Below, in pieces: positions 22,017 to 32,815 of a DNA stretch of 64,000 nucleotides. The notes below the pieces were generated by a model. It did no database searches. It was not told the origin of the DNA and saw nothing but the letters and a program-made list of their open reading frames with translations. The position numbers and the translations under genes are program-made. The stretch's first letter is position 1, and the number at the start of each line of letters is the position of its first letter. Where the stretch lies: NCBI GenBank assembly GCA_948567375.1, contig OX419755.1:25622517-25686516 (forward strand). Direction: 5' to 3'. Source of the stretch: Lunularia cruciata (taxonomy: Eukaryota > Streptophyta > Marchantiopsida > Lunulariales > Lunulariaceae).

Positions 22017-23230
22017 CTACAATGCCTCAGATAGCGTGAAAGACTGGGGAAGTCTGACCTGTCTCCCAACCTCTCCTCTCTGTGGGTCCAACTCCATTGA
22101 TGCTCCTCTAGGCTCTGGAGCACGTACTGCACTCCTAGTCACTGCTGCAGATGCATCCACCTGTGTTGCTCCGCCCATGAAGTCCAAAGCATCTCTATCA
22201 CCAACATATGAGGTAGAAGCCTCAGCACCCGAATCTGATCTCCTCTGAGCAATAGCCATACTAGCCAATCTCTGCTCCAACTACTCAATCCGAGTAGCCA
22301 TAGTTGTGTCAGAAGTAAGAGCAGGTACTAGGTGTAAATCCTCTACCACCACCTCTACCACCTCGTCCTCCATGAATTGGAGCTCCTCTACTACCTGCCA
22401 TAGCAGCCCTACCACTCCGTAACTCCAGGTGTAGGTCAAAACACCGGTCACTAGTGTGACCAAATCTGTGGCAATGCTCACATTGCCTCTGTGCTGGCTG
22501 TGATGCACCAGAGGTATCTGCTGCCTTGAGTACTGTCTCTCCTATGGTGAGGTCCACCACAAGTCCAACAAGCAACACCACCACTCATTGGCTATTGCTG
22601 ACTCAAAAATGAGGGTAAGGGTCTAACTCCACTAGGCCCTCCACTCGCTCCATAGGATCTGGGTTGTCCACCCTGTCCTTGAAAACCAACTAGGCATGGT
22701 GCACTCTGCTCCACTCTAGAAGAAGTCACAGCCGTGGATGAGGTCTCCCTACCAAATCCAGATGTCACCACTCTCTCTTCCACCATGTTGAGCTCAATAC
22801 GCTCAGCCAAACCAAAGACTACTGCCAAAGTGGGCGAAGTAGCCTACAACAACGTAGCATCACAAACTCTATGTCGCAACTCCCTGTCCAGTATCCCATA
22901 CCAAAACTGGACTGCTTGGGCCTCAATAACTCCTTGAGTGAAACTGATCAGCCGCCTCATGCGAGTGTATGCCTTGCGTAGGCTCTCTCCAGCCTTCCGC
23001 TGGAACTCCTACAAGCTCCTCAGCTTGTCAGTCCGCACTCCCTGATAGTTCTGCCTCAAACATAGAAAGAACTCTACCATGGGTTTAAACCCCAGTACCA
23101 CACCACCTCTTGCAGCGGTACCTCCACTCGTAGTAGCACTATCTCCAGCAAGTGCACCTCCACTAGCTCCACCCACACTACTCGACAAGTGAGGGTGGAC
23201 TAGTTGGCTAGGACACCAGTCTAGGAACAA
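22017..23230 (-). pseudogene. gag of MTG (capsid and nucleocapsid)
   Basis: The capsid-like region (about 23110-22840) contains FKPMVEFFLCLRQNYQGVR and RRLISFTQGVIEAQAV, typical of gypsy gag. Segment 22828-22592 continues with serine/glycine-rich sequence. Frame 22584-22309 holds a canonical CCHC knuckle (CEHC, HRFG, H, TSDR, C) and then a glycine/arginine-rich tail. Frame 22280-22017 continues toward the protease. Frame changes around 22590 and 22290 may be real frameshifts or relics of programmed shifts; decay makes this undecidable. Confidence 0.75.
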
Positions 23231-23992
23231 GAGATCTAGGGGTCAAACCCTGTTGCGCACAATCTAGCAGGAAAGGCAGATTTTGCCAACCAATGACCAA
23301 GATCTACTCTAAACTAGCTAGCCTCACGCCACCAAGCTGGCTTGCTGGCCCTTCTAGGCCTTCGTAGCCTCTCATAGCCCACAGCCCTATGCCTCAAAGC
23401 CTTGAAACGCCGAAATTCAGCCAAATGAGGCCTTTCTTGTTGCCACTTTGAACCTCCTCCAAAGTTGGCGAAACCTCTCCAAATCTGCAAAAGTCCTCCA
23501 AACTAGCAAAACTCCTCCAAATCTGGCCAAATAGCGAAAACTCCTCCAAATCTGGCCCAAAATCTGACGTAAATCTGATGTAAAATCTGATGTAAACCCT
23601 AAAGATGGCTGTCCGCCAAATCCCCCGCTAACTTTCCACTCGAGCCAAATTGACAAAATGGGTTTTTCCAAATCACAATTTCATGAGAAGAGCTTCCCAA
23701 CTCCACCTTCAATTTGACTTTCTGAGCCCAACTCGCAGCAAATTGGTCATGCCTTCACCTCCTGAGCTCAAAATTACAACACTGCTCGAAAATTGCTCCT
23801 TCTTTGCTCAAAATTTGGCCAGCGCTTCCGCACACCATCCGCCTAACTGCCAAATCTGCATCACTTGAACGAGCTTTTGCACACTAGGGAAACACTGAAC
23901 TTGAATCAAGCTACCATGATCCATCAAGCTTGGAGATACCACCAACACTCAACGTTCTTGCACCTGATTTCCCCCTGACTTCACTTCTCTGA
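23231..23992 (-). other. MTG 5' leader with primer-binding-site-like start
   Basis: Directly inside the 5' LTR the sequence reads (leftwards) ATTACATCAGAGAAG, which partly resembles the initiator-Met primer site TATCAGAGC used by many plant elements; the match is weak. The rest (about 750 bp) has no convincing gene. It holds short direct repeats based on AAATCTG around 23470-23605 and a weak ORF (23671-23417) that I do not regard as coding. Confidence 0.5.
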
Positions 23993-24443
23993 TGTAATCA
24001 GATTGCTTAACACTATCAACTCAACTCAACTCAGATCAGTACTTGATCTCTCACTCTATAAACTGCCAACAACTAGGCACTGATTATAGTCAAGCCACAC
24101 CCACTCAAGCATAGAGAATCCAAGTGATGCTCGCCGGCCTCTGTCCACCATAGCCAGGAACTCGAAGGCTCAACATCAGAGAAGTGAGCTCTCTGGAGCT
24201 CACTTTGAAACTATACCCCCTGGACTCGAGCTAGCACTGAAACCCTAACGGTCCCATTGACGGCACACTCAACGGTGCAAATGGTGCAAAGTGACAGTGG
24301 GCTCCACCGTGAAGTCAGTACCCCAAACACAAAATCTAACCGTCGGAAAGTAGTCTCTGAGAAATTGCTAGAATAACTCTAACTACTATCACTGAAACTC
24401 CAATGTCTGAGCATCTAGATGTGGAACTACAAATGGCGTGACA
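23993..24443 (-). repeat. MTG 5' LTR (segment B only)
   Basis: The 451-bp segment starts TGTCACGCC (24443) and ends GATTACA (23993). It matches 12203-12650 of the 3' end. Segment A, expected before it, is missing, so the element's outer end lies in the middle of the family's likely LTR. Confidence 0.75.
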
Positions 24444-24633
24444 CACCGAACAACATTTTTTCACAAATGCCACTCTTGAATAATGAAGCAAATGACAGTT
24501 CTAACAAAAATACCGTTCTACAACAACTCTTCTAACCTGCAGATCCAAAATGACAATGCATCCCTTCATATTTGCCTCTTCGGATCTCAAATCTGTTACT
24601 AATCCGATCCGATGTCTACTTCTTCCTTGGCTT

Positions 24634-27089
24634 TCAAACCCAAAGTAACTTCACTTTTACTACTCTATCCTTGGGTTCCATAACTCCTAACTCCTCTACC
24701 AATTCTAACATTTCTTCTTCTTGATCTGCAATTCCACTAGTGGGTAATCTATCTAACTCCTTATCTCCCAACCCACTCTTCTCCAATACCTCCGATAGTA
24801 ACTCCAAAGACATCTGCACTCCTATGTTATCTACTTTGGGTTTTGCTCTTACATCCTTCCAAAGTTTATCTATCTCTAACTTAACTAAATCTAATCTAAT
24901 TGTGATATTGTCTTCTACCTCCAATATCTTCCTATCTACACAAGTTCTGAGACTGATCAACAACACGTTCAAATCTTTATCCTTTGCATTTCTCCTCCTC
25001 GTCTCATGCACCAACAACTTCAACTCATGCAGTCTCATTTCTTCAATGTGCATGATGGCCTCTGTACTTAGCATCGCGTTCATCTGGATAGATCTCCTTC
25101 AATGGCTCTAATCTCATTTTCCTTAGCATCGCGTTCATCTGGATAGATCTCCTTCAATGGCTCTAATCTCATTTTCCTCTCTTGTTCTCGATCTACAAGC
25201 CAATCTTCCCTGTATATTGGCAATTGCGCTTTGAACTTGGCTTTCACAATTTCCTTCTCTTTCTCTTTCTGCACAATCTTCTCCTCTTGATTGCAAAGTA
25301 ACTCTCTCAACCTTTCTTCCTCTCTATATCTCATTGTCAACTCTCTTTGCCAGAGTTGCTTCTTCTCTTCTACACTCTCCATCACCCTATTGAGCTCTTG
25401 CTCTTTCTCTGCTACTCTTGCCATAGCATGGATAACTTCTAATCTCAAATCAGCAAACTAGTGCTTCAAGATTTCATACTCAACTACTTGTCTTTCCCTC
25501 GCTATGTCACTCTGTTCCATGAGTTCCTCCCTATTCCTTGCTTCTCTCTTCAAATTCTCAATCACTTGATTTTTTACTACTACATCTACTTGTAGTACTT
25601 CCTTTTCCTCCTTACTTCAGATTATACTCTTCTTTAATTTTGAGTTCTCTTCTTCTAATCGAGCTAACACTTGCAACACAATCTTCACTTCCGGACACTT
25701 TGATTGCATCTCCTTCTTCCTATGCTCTAACTTCACTAATAACAAGCACACAACCTCCCGTAAATACTCTACTCCTTCACTTAGAGTTACCTTGACTTGC
25801 AGTCTTATCTCCATCTTTGCCTCTTCCTCACTTGACACTTGCCTTCTAAGCCACAGTTGCCTTATGGGTATGGATTCTTTGCTCCCCAAACTTCCATCCT
25901 CCTCTTCTCTTACCTTACTCAGCCCCACCTCATACTTTGCCTTCCGTCTAGAATGAACTCCTTTCTAAATTGTAACTCTCTTCTCCTCTTGCTCTGGAGC
26001 TTTGTCTTCCAATTTTGAGTTACTTTTCTCCTCCGTCTCCATCTTGGTTTCCTCTTCTTTGAATTTTGATTTCATCTCCACTCCATCATTGCTATCACAA
26101 CTTGTGTCTCCACTCTGAAGTGTGAACTCGGGTTCTTCCTCCTTCTCCAAATCTTTGGACTTGCACTCTGCTTTGCCTTCCGATTCTTCGTCCGACAACA
26201 TGACTAACATCATTTTTTTCCTGGGGTTTACCCTTCTAGCCTTCCAAGGTCTCGCTTCCTCTACTTCTTCTTCTCCTTGTCAACTCCTCTTCTTTGACTT
26301 TGGAGTACTCACTTCCAACTGCACACTATGCCCCGTCCACACGTAGTACTCATCATTGCTCTTGATCTAAAGAATGAATTGCTGCTCCTCCGCATCGACA
26401 TCTCTTCTTAAGTCGGGATGGAAATGCAACACCATCTTATTACGCTCCACTGCATTGAGCAAGTTCAGCCCCAGATAGAAATGGGCTGCAAATGGCACAA
26501 TGTAATGTGGAGGCGACTTGTCCCGCAAATTCCACACCATCTGTCTCATCCTCCCATGAAGACACTTTGCCCAATTAATTGGCTCTCCTGCAAACATCTT
26601 GTGGAAGAATGCCGCTTGGTGCTTCATCACATAAGTCGTTCTCTCCGGCTTCAAGATCAACATTAGAGAACTCACGATCCCTCTCTTGATAGGTTCCTTG
26701 TAGCTCTCTACTTTGTAACCATTCTTTGTGCACTTCAAAGAGAAGGCATCTCTCACTTCTTGGGTTTCTTTGGCTACTTCTCCCTTCCCCAAGAACATGG
26801 TACCATGCTCCGTGCCTGCTTCTCTCCCAAGTACTAACCTCCAATCCAACTCTGTCCATTGAGCCGGATTTCCTTTCTTCCCTTCCTCCTCATGGCAATT
26901 GAGACACTTACTCTTAATGATCTTAGTCATGAACCTTGGAAAACTAACATTCCAGTTCCATGCCAAGAATGTGATCCAAAGCCTGCACAAGACCTCAATT
27001 CTTGTGATTACATCTAACCTCCGAATCGCATGATTTCTTACTACAAATTTGGAGTTCTTCTTCCCTCCTCCTATCTTTCTCTCTTCCAC
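24634..27089 (-). pseudogene. U3 ORF of GLR-D (longest frame)
   Basis: A single frame runs from 27089 to 25080 with a few stops. It comprises the N-terminal domain (27089-26367: FLAWNWNVSFPRFM, RTTYVMKHQAAFFHKMF, PPHYIVPFAAHFYLGLNLL), an acidic linker (26213-25965, repeated EEE/KSK), SIPIRQL plus VEYLREVVCLLLVKLEH (25928-25617) and coiled coil (25448-25080: EEKKQLWQREL). The frame then shifts at a 55-bp tandem duplication and continues in 25083-24634 (LHELKLLVHETRRR to the acidic end). The total is about 800 codons. It gives the clearest picture of the full domain order. Function unknown. Confidence 0.75.
25069..25178. repeat. 55-bp tandem duplication inside the GLR-D ORF
   Basis: Two perfect adjacent copies of a 55-bp unit containing GCATCGCGTTCATCTGG (starts 25071 and 25126). 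Because 55 is not a multiple of three, it shifts the frame of the ORF. No sequence divergence between the units suggests a recent event. Confidence 0.9.
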
Positions 27090-27644
27090 TCAAGGCTAGG
27101 GACTATTCTTCTTACTGATTCCAAGATTACCTCTCTCAATGTCTTCTCATCACACTAGCGTGTCTTTGACTCTACTTCCCTTCCCACAATCTCCTACAAG
27201 ACGACTTCTTAATGGTGATGGAAAATTGCTTATCATTGCTTTGTCTTTAGCCCAATTTTTTTAGAGTCATGCCTTCTTTGTCTTTCTTCAATTTGAGTTT
27301 CTATCAAGAAATCACACCTCCTGCATGCTCATGTCACTGTCAAGTGTCCTTCACACATATGACTGCTGGTTTTGAATGGTCCTTTCTTGAATGTCTCGGC
27401 CCTGACAAAAAGTTGTTACATTGTCCTTACCCCGGGTTGAGCACCCCAATACAAAGACTTCTTCCTTCGGGTTGTATGTTGACAAGGCAATTCCAAGTAC
27501 CTATCCTTATGACCCAAAGTCACATTACCTCGGGTTTCATCACAAGGACACTTTTCTTTGCCTTCTTTGGCCATATAGTCGCAATTCGGCTTCTATATTC
27601 AACTTCTTCCAAATTGAGAAAAAAAACAAAAATGTGGGTAATAC

Positions 27645-29448
27645 TGTTGGTGTATTGTCAATTCGCACCTTACCCTAAAGTCTTGATCTTTGTACCTTCA
27701 AAGTAACCTCCTCTAAGTTGGCATCTTCATCTTTTTCTTTACTTGGTCTTGCTATAGCCAACTATATACTCTTCTTTGTTTTGGTTCCTTGAGGAAATAC
27801 CAACCTCAGCTCTTTGTCTTTTTGCTCATTTCTTTCCACCATAGGCAACTCCAAATGTGACATGTTCCATGCAATAGATTGCTTCATGGAACTCCTGATC
27901 GTCCTTCTCAACCACTTCCTCTAATGGCTACTGCACCTTAGGTTCTCCATCACTCCCATTGCTAGATTCCTCACTCTATAGTGTGAGTTCTATTTCTTCT
28001 TCTTCTACTCCATTGACTTCTCCTTGGCTTCCCTTTTTGATTCTTCTCCCAAAAACTAGTCTCTCAAGACAAACTCGTGCCTCAACACCAACCTTCTCAT
28101 TTTCTATGGGTATATTAGGGATACCATCTCTTCCAATTGACTTTGCTTCTTTGTCTTCAGGATCTTCACCTCCACTCTCTTGTGCTAGCATGTCTTGGCA
28201 AAGTGATCATTGCTTCTTTGGATTTGGTGGATGTATTGTTGCTCTTCTCAGGTTTGGGTGGAAGTGTGATACCATCTTTTCCCTCTCTTCTGCACTCAAC
28301 AGGTTCAATCCAAGGTAAGAATGCATTGCAAATAGAACTAGGTAGTGAGGTGGCAATTGATCTCTCAAAGTCCAAACCATCTACCTTGTTTGCTAGTGAA
28401 AACACTTTGCCCAATTCACAAATTCTCTTGCAAACTCTGGTGAAAGAATATGTCCTAGTGCATCACTATGTAAGTGGTTCAATCAGGATTAAAGATTGCT
28501 ATCATTGCAATCTTCAAGGTAGGTATCCACTTTATACCTTTTCTTCACACGTGGAGCACTAAAGGAAGTTTAGATTTCTGCAGTCTCTCCTTTCCTAGGG
28601 AATGTAGCTCCAGTTTTCTCACCACCCTCTCTCCCCAGGACCAATACCCAATCTTACTTTTTCCATCAAGCCAGATTGCCTCTCTTCCCTTCCTCATCCG
28701 GCCCTTCTTTACAATTGCTTGCAACTACTTCTGCCATGAAACTTGGACAACTCAAGTTCCAATTCTAGGCCTCAAAAGTGATCCAAAGTCTACTCAAGAC
28801 TTCAATCCTTGCTATGACATATAACCTTCAAATCATAGGATTTCTCATTGCAAGTGAGTGACTCTTCTTTCCTCCCCTCATTGGTATTGTGTGATCACTC
28901 ACTCGTGGTAGTTGGAAGATAAGTCTTCCGTCTTTTGGGTGCAAAATTCTAACTCCCTCAAGATTCTTAAACATTGAACTCTTGTCTGGCTTTGCAAGCC
29001 AACTACTTAGTGGCATAGCATAGTTGCATGACATTTCAAAAATCACTCAACAAAGTCTCAATTTTATAGTTCTTTGCTATGTGATCATTCTTCATTCACT
29101 CTTTACTTGATAATCACACATTTTGTATGCATTCCTCTTATCATTGTCAATTTTATCCTGCTCATGCCTTAGCCATTTCCTTGCTTGTACATTCTTGGCT
29201 GGCAAACCCAAAGGAATTTTATTACTCTATCTTTACATTGGGTTGATCACTCCAAGGCAAAGTTTCCTTCCTTTGGGTTTCTCCAATAACAAGTCCGATC
29301 CAAGTTCTTCTTCTTTTGACACAAAGTAAATTACTTCAAGTTCAACCTAAAGACACAATTCTCCTTCTTTTGTTGCCATTTGGGTCCGACTTCAACTGTA
29401 CACTTCTTCTTCAAAATATAACAAAACCAAAAAAATATGGGTACCACA
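27645..29448 (-). pseudogene. GLR-C LTR first half with N-terminal part of the U3 ORF
   Basis: The LTR starts at 29448 (TGTGGTACCCATATTTTTTTGG). The ORF begins at about 28881 (MRGGKKSHSLAMRN), continues with degraded N-terminal-domain sequence (RIEVLSRLWITF, GKRGNLAWW) and then a linker (28414-27976, with LFSLANKVDG and acidic residues). It ends near 27700 at LKVQRSRL, where GLR-D starts. The C-terminal half is at 10560-9429. Heavily mutated. Confidence 0.65.
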
Positions 29449-29453
29449 AATGT

Positions 29454-30060
29454 CACATTCAAGCAATTGTGGGAGGACAACAAGTTATATAAGAAGCAGC
29501 TGAGTTTGGCCCTCAAGAAAGTAAGGGCAATGACCAAGAAAGACTTGCCAACCATCTATCATATTAGGCAAGAAGATTTGGATCTCCCAAAGTAGATGCA
29601 GAGATCATAGGTTGCATGATTACATTGATACCCATTCATTTGGGTTTTGGTGTAAAGTCATGACAAAGGACACTGCACATCGACTAGGGTATCATTTTTT
29701 TGAACCAACACCCCAAATTTTCATATTTGTGGATCAAACCAAGAGACAACCATTGAGTTTGTTGTCTAATATTACTACAATCATCAAAGGAGTGCCCTTC
29801 AAGTTGAATTACATTGTGTTGAGACTCATGACCAAAACTGGTTACCCATTGTTGATCAAAAGACCCCTTGGTTGTACAATGCCTAAGTTGTTGTGGTACC
29901 AATAGAAGCTAAGGTTCAAGGACATCTTATCTGAAGACTAGAAGCTGGTGATGACAAGTTGGACAAAGGTTCCACACATTGGGGAGATGACTTCATAAGA
30001 AGATGAAGATGAATCTTAAGATTCAGTGTCTTTGTCTTTTGAAGACTCTGAAGAAGAAGT
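29454..30060 (+). pseudogene. Protease region of GLR-A pol
   Basis: After the AATGT duplication the frame gives KQLWEDNKLYKKQLSLALKK and then the protease at 29612-29905: YIDTHSFGFW, where DTH replaces the expected D-S/T-G active site, followed by DTAHRLGYHFFEPTPQI and VPFKLNYIVLRL. The order and spacing match gypsy retropepsins, but the active-site glycine is lost and a TAG follows at 29903. An acidic linker (SFEDSEEEVQ) leads to RT. Confidence 0.7.
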
Positions 30061-30269
30061 CCAAGTTAATTACTTGGAATGCTATGAGGTAGAGGTCAAA
30101 GACAAAAAAAAATTTAAGACAATCACTTTGGAGGAGTTGGCAGGATACACTGCCTTGTTTATTGAGTACCAGGATGTAGTCACCTAATCTATCAATCAAA
30201 TGCCAAGAATTCAGAGACAATTTGGGGAACATCATATTGATCTTGTTGAAGGTGCAATTTTGGTTTGGC

Positions 30270-30930
30270 AAAGATAGTATCACTTGAACCCAAAGTACTT
30301 GTTCCTAGTGAAAGAGGAGATCAACAAGTACTTGGGGGCAGGGATAATATTTTTAGTATTGAGTAGTGAGTGGGTTTCTTCCATTGTCTTTGTTCCAAAG
30401 ATTGGAACATGTCTTCCAAGACTTGGAAGATTTGAGTGTGCCAAGATTTCCAAAAATTAAATACAATTATGAGGAAGGATCATCATTCCTTACCTTTTAC
30501 CAATATAATTTTAGACCAAGTAGTTTTTTACCCTTGCTATAATTTTCTCGATGGATTTTCAAGCTATAATCAAGTATCTGTCCAAGAAGAAGACAAGGAT
30601 AAAACCACATTCACTACCAATTGGGGCACTTTTGCTTACTATCAAATGCCCTTTGGGCTGTATAATGCTCTTGCTACTTTCCAACAAATGATGAATGCAA
30701 TCTTTACAGATTTTCTATGGAAATTTGTGGAAGTCCTCATTGATGATTTTTATGTGTTTGGGCAAAGAGAAGTACATTTGGATTACCTTTGCAAAAATTT
30801 TGAAAGGTTTCATTTTTCAGGCTTGTCATTACACCTAAAGAAATGCTTCTCCACAATGAAAGAAGGGATTCTCCTAGGGCATTGGGTCTCAAGCCAAGGT
30901 ATTAAGTTGATGTCAAGAAGGTGAAAGTGA
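30270..30930 (+). pseudogene. Reverse transcriptase of GLR-A
   Basis: The N-terminal part (about 30270-30430) shows LNPKYLFLVKEEINKYLGAG and WVSSIVFVPK. The open segment 30436-30924 contains CQDFQKLN, FLDGFSSYNQVSV, TTFTTNWGTFAYYQMPFGL, a degenerate catalytic box LIDDFYVFG (about 30735) and GLSLHLKKC. It lacks the tyrosine of YxDD but keeps both aspartates. A frameshift near 30430 and a stop at 30922 break it. Confidence 0.8.
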
Positions 30931-31560
30931 TCTAAGCTTTGGAATCACCTAAAAATATTTAGGAGTTTGAGGGCCTCCTTGGGACATGCTAGATACTACA
31001 AACGCTTTGTGTCCAACTGCGCAATGTTGGTTGCATCATTGACAAAGCTTTTGAAGAAGTCCAAAGACTACTTGTGGGAAGTAGAAAAAGAAGAAGCATT
31101 CCAAGTGTTGAATAAGAAACTTGTTGAAGCACCAATTATGAGGGCCCCAAATTAGGATGTCCTTTGCATGTATATGTGGACAATTTGTCTATGGCAATTG
31201 GAGTAGTCTTGAGTCAATAGGATGAGAAGAACAAAGACTATCCAATTTACTACTATCCAATTGGTAGCTTCCAACTATAAAGAAGAATTATTTGATGACT
31301 AAAAGAGAAGCACTCTAGATGGTGTATGCCTACAAGAAGTTTCACCACTATTTGTTGGGATACGAGCTTTTCTTCTTTGTGGACCATTATGCTTTACAAC
31401 AATTGGTAAAGAAGGCAGATTTGTCTAGGCAAATTGCAAGATGGATCTTGTTGTTACAAGAATCCACATACACTATACAAGTAAGGAAGGGAGCTTTGAA
31501 TTGAATGCAGACTTCCTATCCAGGTTAGAAACTCAAGACCCAAAATTGGAAGTCAATGAT
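30931..31560 (+). pseudogene. RNase H and connection domain of GLR-A
   Basis: Segment 30967-31155 (LGHARYYKRFVSNCAMLVASLTKLLKK) is the RT-RNase H connection. A frameshifted stretch follows, with MVYAYKKFHHYLLGYE and FFVDHYALQQLV (31319-31500) containing one RNase H aspartate, and then NADFLSRLE near 31505. The first catalytic segment (about 31155-31200) is degraded. Confidence 0.7.
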
Positions 31561-31599
31561 CAGTTCTGTGACAAAGTGTTGTATCATTTGATGGCAATA

Positions 31600-32747
31600 T
31601 GAAGTACGAGGTATGCGGCTGAATATCACTATCTACTTGCAAGTGTCCTAAGGGACTGGACCCGGAGCAGAGGGCAGTCTTCCTTAGGAAAATGGGACCA
31701 TACCAGCTCAAGCACAACATATTTTTTTAAATGGGTGAAGGTGAAGTACTTCAAAGATGTTTGGAAGCAAACAAAGTCAAAGGAGTAATCAAGTCTTTAC
31801 ATTTGAAAGCATTAGGAGGACACTATGTTCTAGAGAATATAGTGAGAAAATTCTTATGGTAGGGTATTGGTGGCCTATAATGCATAAGGATAGTCACACC
31901 CGTATTTGAAGTTGTGATGCTTGTCAAAGAACAAGAAAGCCGATGGCTACTTCCTAGTGACCTTTGAGACCAATTTTGCCATTGGTCCCATTTGAGAAAT
32001 AAGGAATTGATTTTGTGTGTCCAATTCAACCGGTGATTTGATTCATGAGGAAGAGATACATCTTGGTTTGCACTGATTATGCTACCAAGATGGTTAAAGC
32101 TAAGGCAACTTAGAGAGATAATGCAAAAACTATTGCAGAATTTTTCTTCCAAAACATCATTTCATGTTACTAATGTCCTCTGGAACTGGTCAGTGATCAG
32201 GGGACTCATTTTTTGAACTCAATGGTGGAAGTGCTAATCAAGTACTTCCATATTAAACATTGGCAGACAACTCCTTATAATCCAAAAGTGAATAGACTAA
32301 TAGAGAAAGCAAATGGATTGTTGTGCAAAATTTTGAATAAACTGATAGTCAATTGTGCCCGATTGGGACATGAAGTTACTTGCAACTTTGTGGGCATATC
32401 AAACCACCAAAAAGATTACCACCAAAAAGATTACTGCCAAATAGATTCCATATTTCTTGATAAATGGAGTGCATCCCATACTACCAATTGAATTTGAAGT
32501 ACCGACATATCAGATCTTTTGTGAGGAACAATTGTCAGAGGAAGAAATTCAAGATCTTTGGATATATCAATTGATGTGGTTAGAAGAGAAAACAGACAAT
32601 GCAATGCAAACCACAAAGGAAGTACAAGATCAGCATAAAGCCATGCAAGATAAGAGAATCAAGCCTATTGTTTTTCTAGAGGGCAATTTGGTTTTTTTAT
32701 ATGATAATTGCCAAATACTTTTTCTAAGCAAGCTGCACTTAAGGTGG
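31600..32747 (+). pseudogene. Integrase of GLR-A, up to the GLR-F insertion
   Basis: A degraded zinc-binding region (31640-31960) is followed by the catalytic core: LVCTDYATKMVKA (about 32070), ELVSDQGTHFLN (about 32185) and TTPYNPKVNRLIEKANGLL (about 32265). The C-terminal part at 32457-32747 reads GVHPILPIEFEVPT, QLSEEEIQDL and LHLRWMG. The sequence is cut by GLR-F after RWMG and resumes at 34650. Multiple stops are present. Confidence 0.8.
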
Positions 32748-32815
32748 ATGGGTGTGGTACCCACATTTTTCATTTTGGACAAGTTTAGAAGAAGAAGTGT
32801 CTTGCTAAAACCAAA

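Larger units (their letters stand above)
12096..24443 (-). mobile_element. MTG: Ty3/gypsy element encoding a cytosine-5 methyltransferase and a PHD finger
   Basis: The minus-strand element is about 8.8 kb after removing a nested solo LTR (17231-20743). It carries LTR sequence at both ends (23993-24443 and 12096-12761). Domain order is gag, CCHC knuckle, retropepsin, C5-methyltransferase, RT, RNase H, integrase, PHD finger. It interrupts the LTR of GLR-D: the GLR sequence GAGCACT at 12095 resumes with CACCGAACAAC at 24444, giving an imperfect 4-bp duplication (CACT/CACC). The pol frame is open over long stretches, with roughly ten stops and two frameshifts, so it is younger than GLR-A. Precedent known to me: methyltransferase-bearing retrotransposons in dinoflagellates and the charophyte Klebsormidium (de Mendoza et al. 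2018). Confidence 0.9.
10561..27644 (-). mobile_element. GLR-D: 5' LTR plus partial gag, 3'-truncated, inside GLR-C
   Basis: Reading leftwards, the LTR starts at about 27644 (CCCACATTTTTG, start slightly degraded), runs to 24444, is interrupted by MTG, and resumes from 12095 to 11458. The primer-binding-site region and gag follow down to about 10561. The rest of gag, pol and the 3' LTR are missing, and the end joins directly to GLR-C LTR sequence. No target-site duplication is evident, consistent with truncation or ectopic recombination. The LTR is about 3.84 kb without the MTG insertion, the longest here. Confidence 0.7.
24444..27644 (-). repeat. GLR-D LTR, U3 part (right of MTG)
   Basis: This is the U3 region of the longest GLR LTR. 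It begins near 27644 with a degraded start, carries the ORF at 27089-24634, and reaches the R region, where MTG interrupts it at 24444. It contains a perfect 55-bp tandem duplication at about 25069-25178. Confidence 0.8.
8669..29448 (-). mobile_element. GLR-C: minus solo LTR inserted in GLR-A, itself interrupted
   Basis: The left end reads TGTGACAAC at 8669 (complement of the LTR end) and the right end reads GGTACCACA at 29448 (complement of the LTR start). The flanks carry a perfect AATGT duplication at 8664-8668 and 29449-29453, and the interrupted host is the gag-pol region of GLR-A. Only LTR sequence belongs to this copy (8669 to about 10560 and about 27645 to 29448), so it is a solo LTR. 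The two halves join close to the same LTR position, with only about 20 bp unaccounted for. The intervening DNA is a truncated GLR element carrying MTG. Confidence 0.8.

Noticed and set aside
23417-23671. Tryptophan/phenylalanine-rich ORF in the MTG leader
   Set aside because: It is produced by short AAATCTG-type repeats in the untranslated leader; no domain and no equivalent in other elements.
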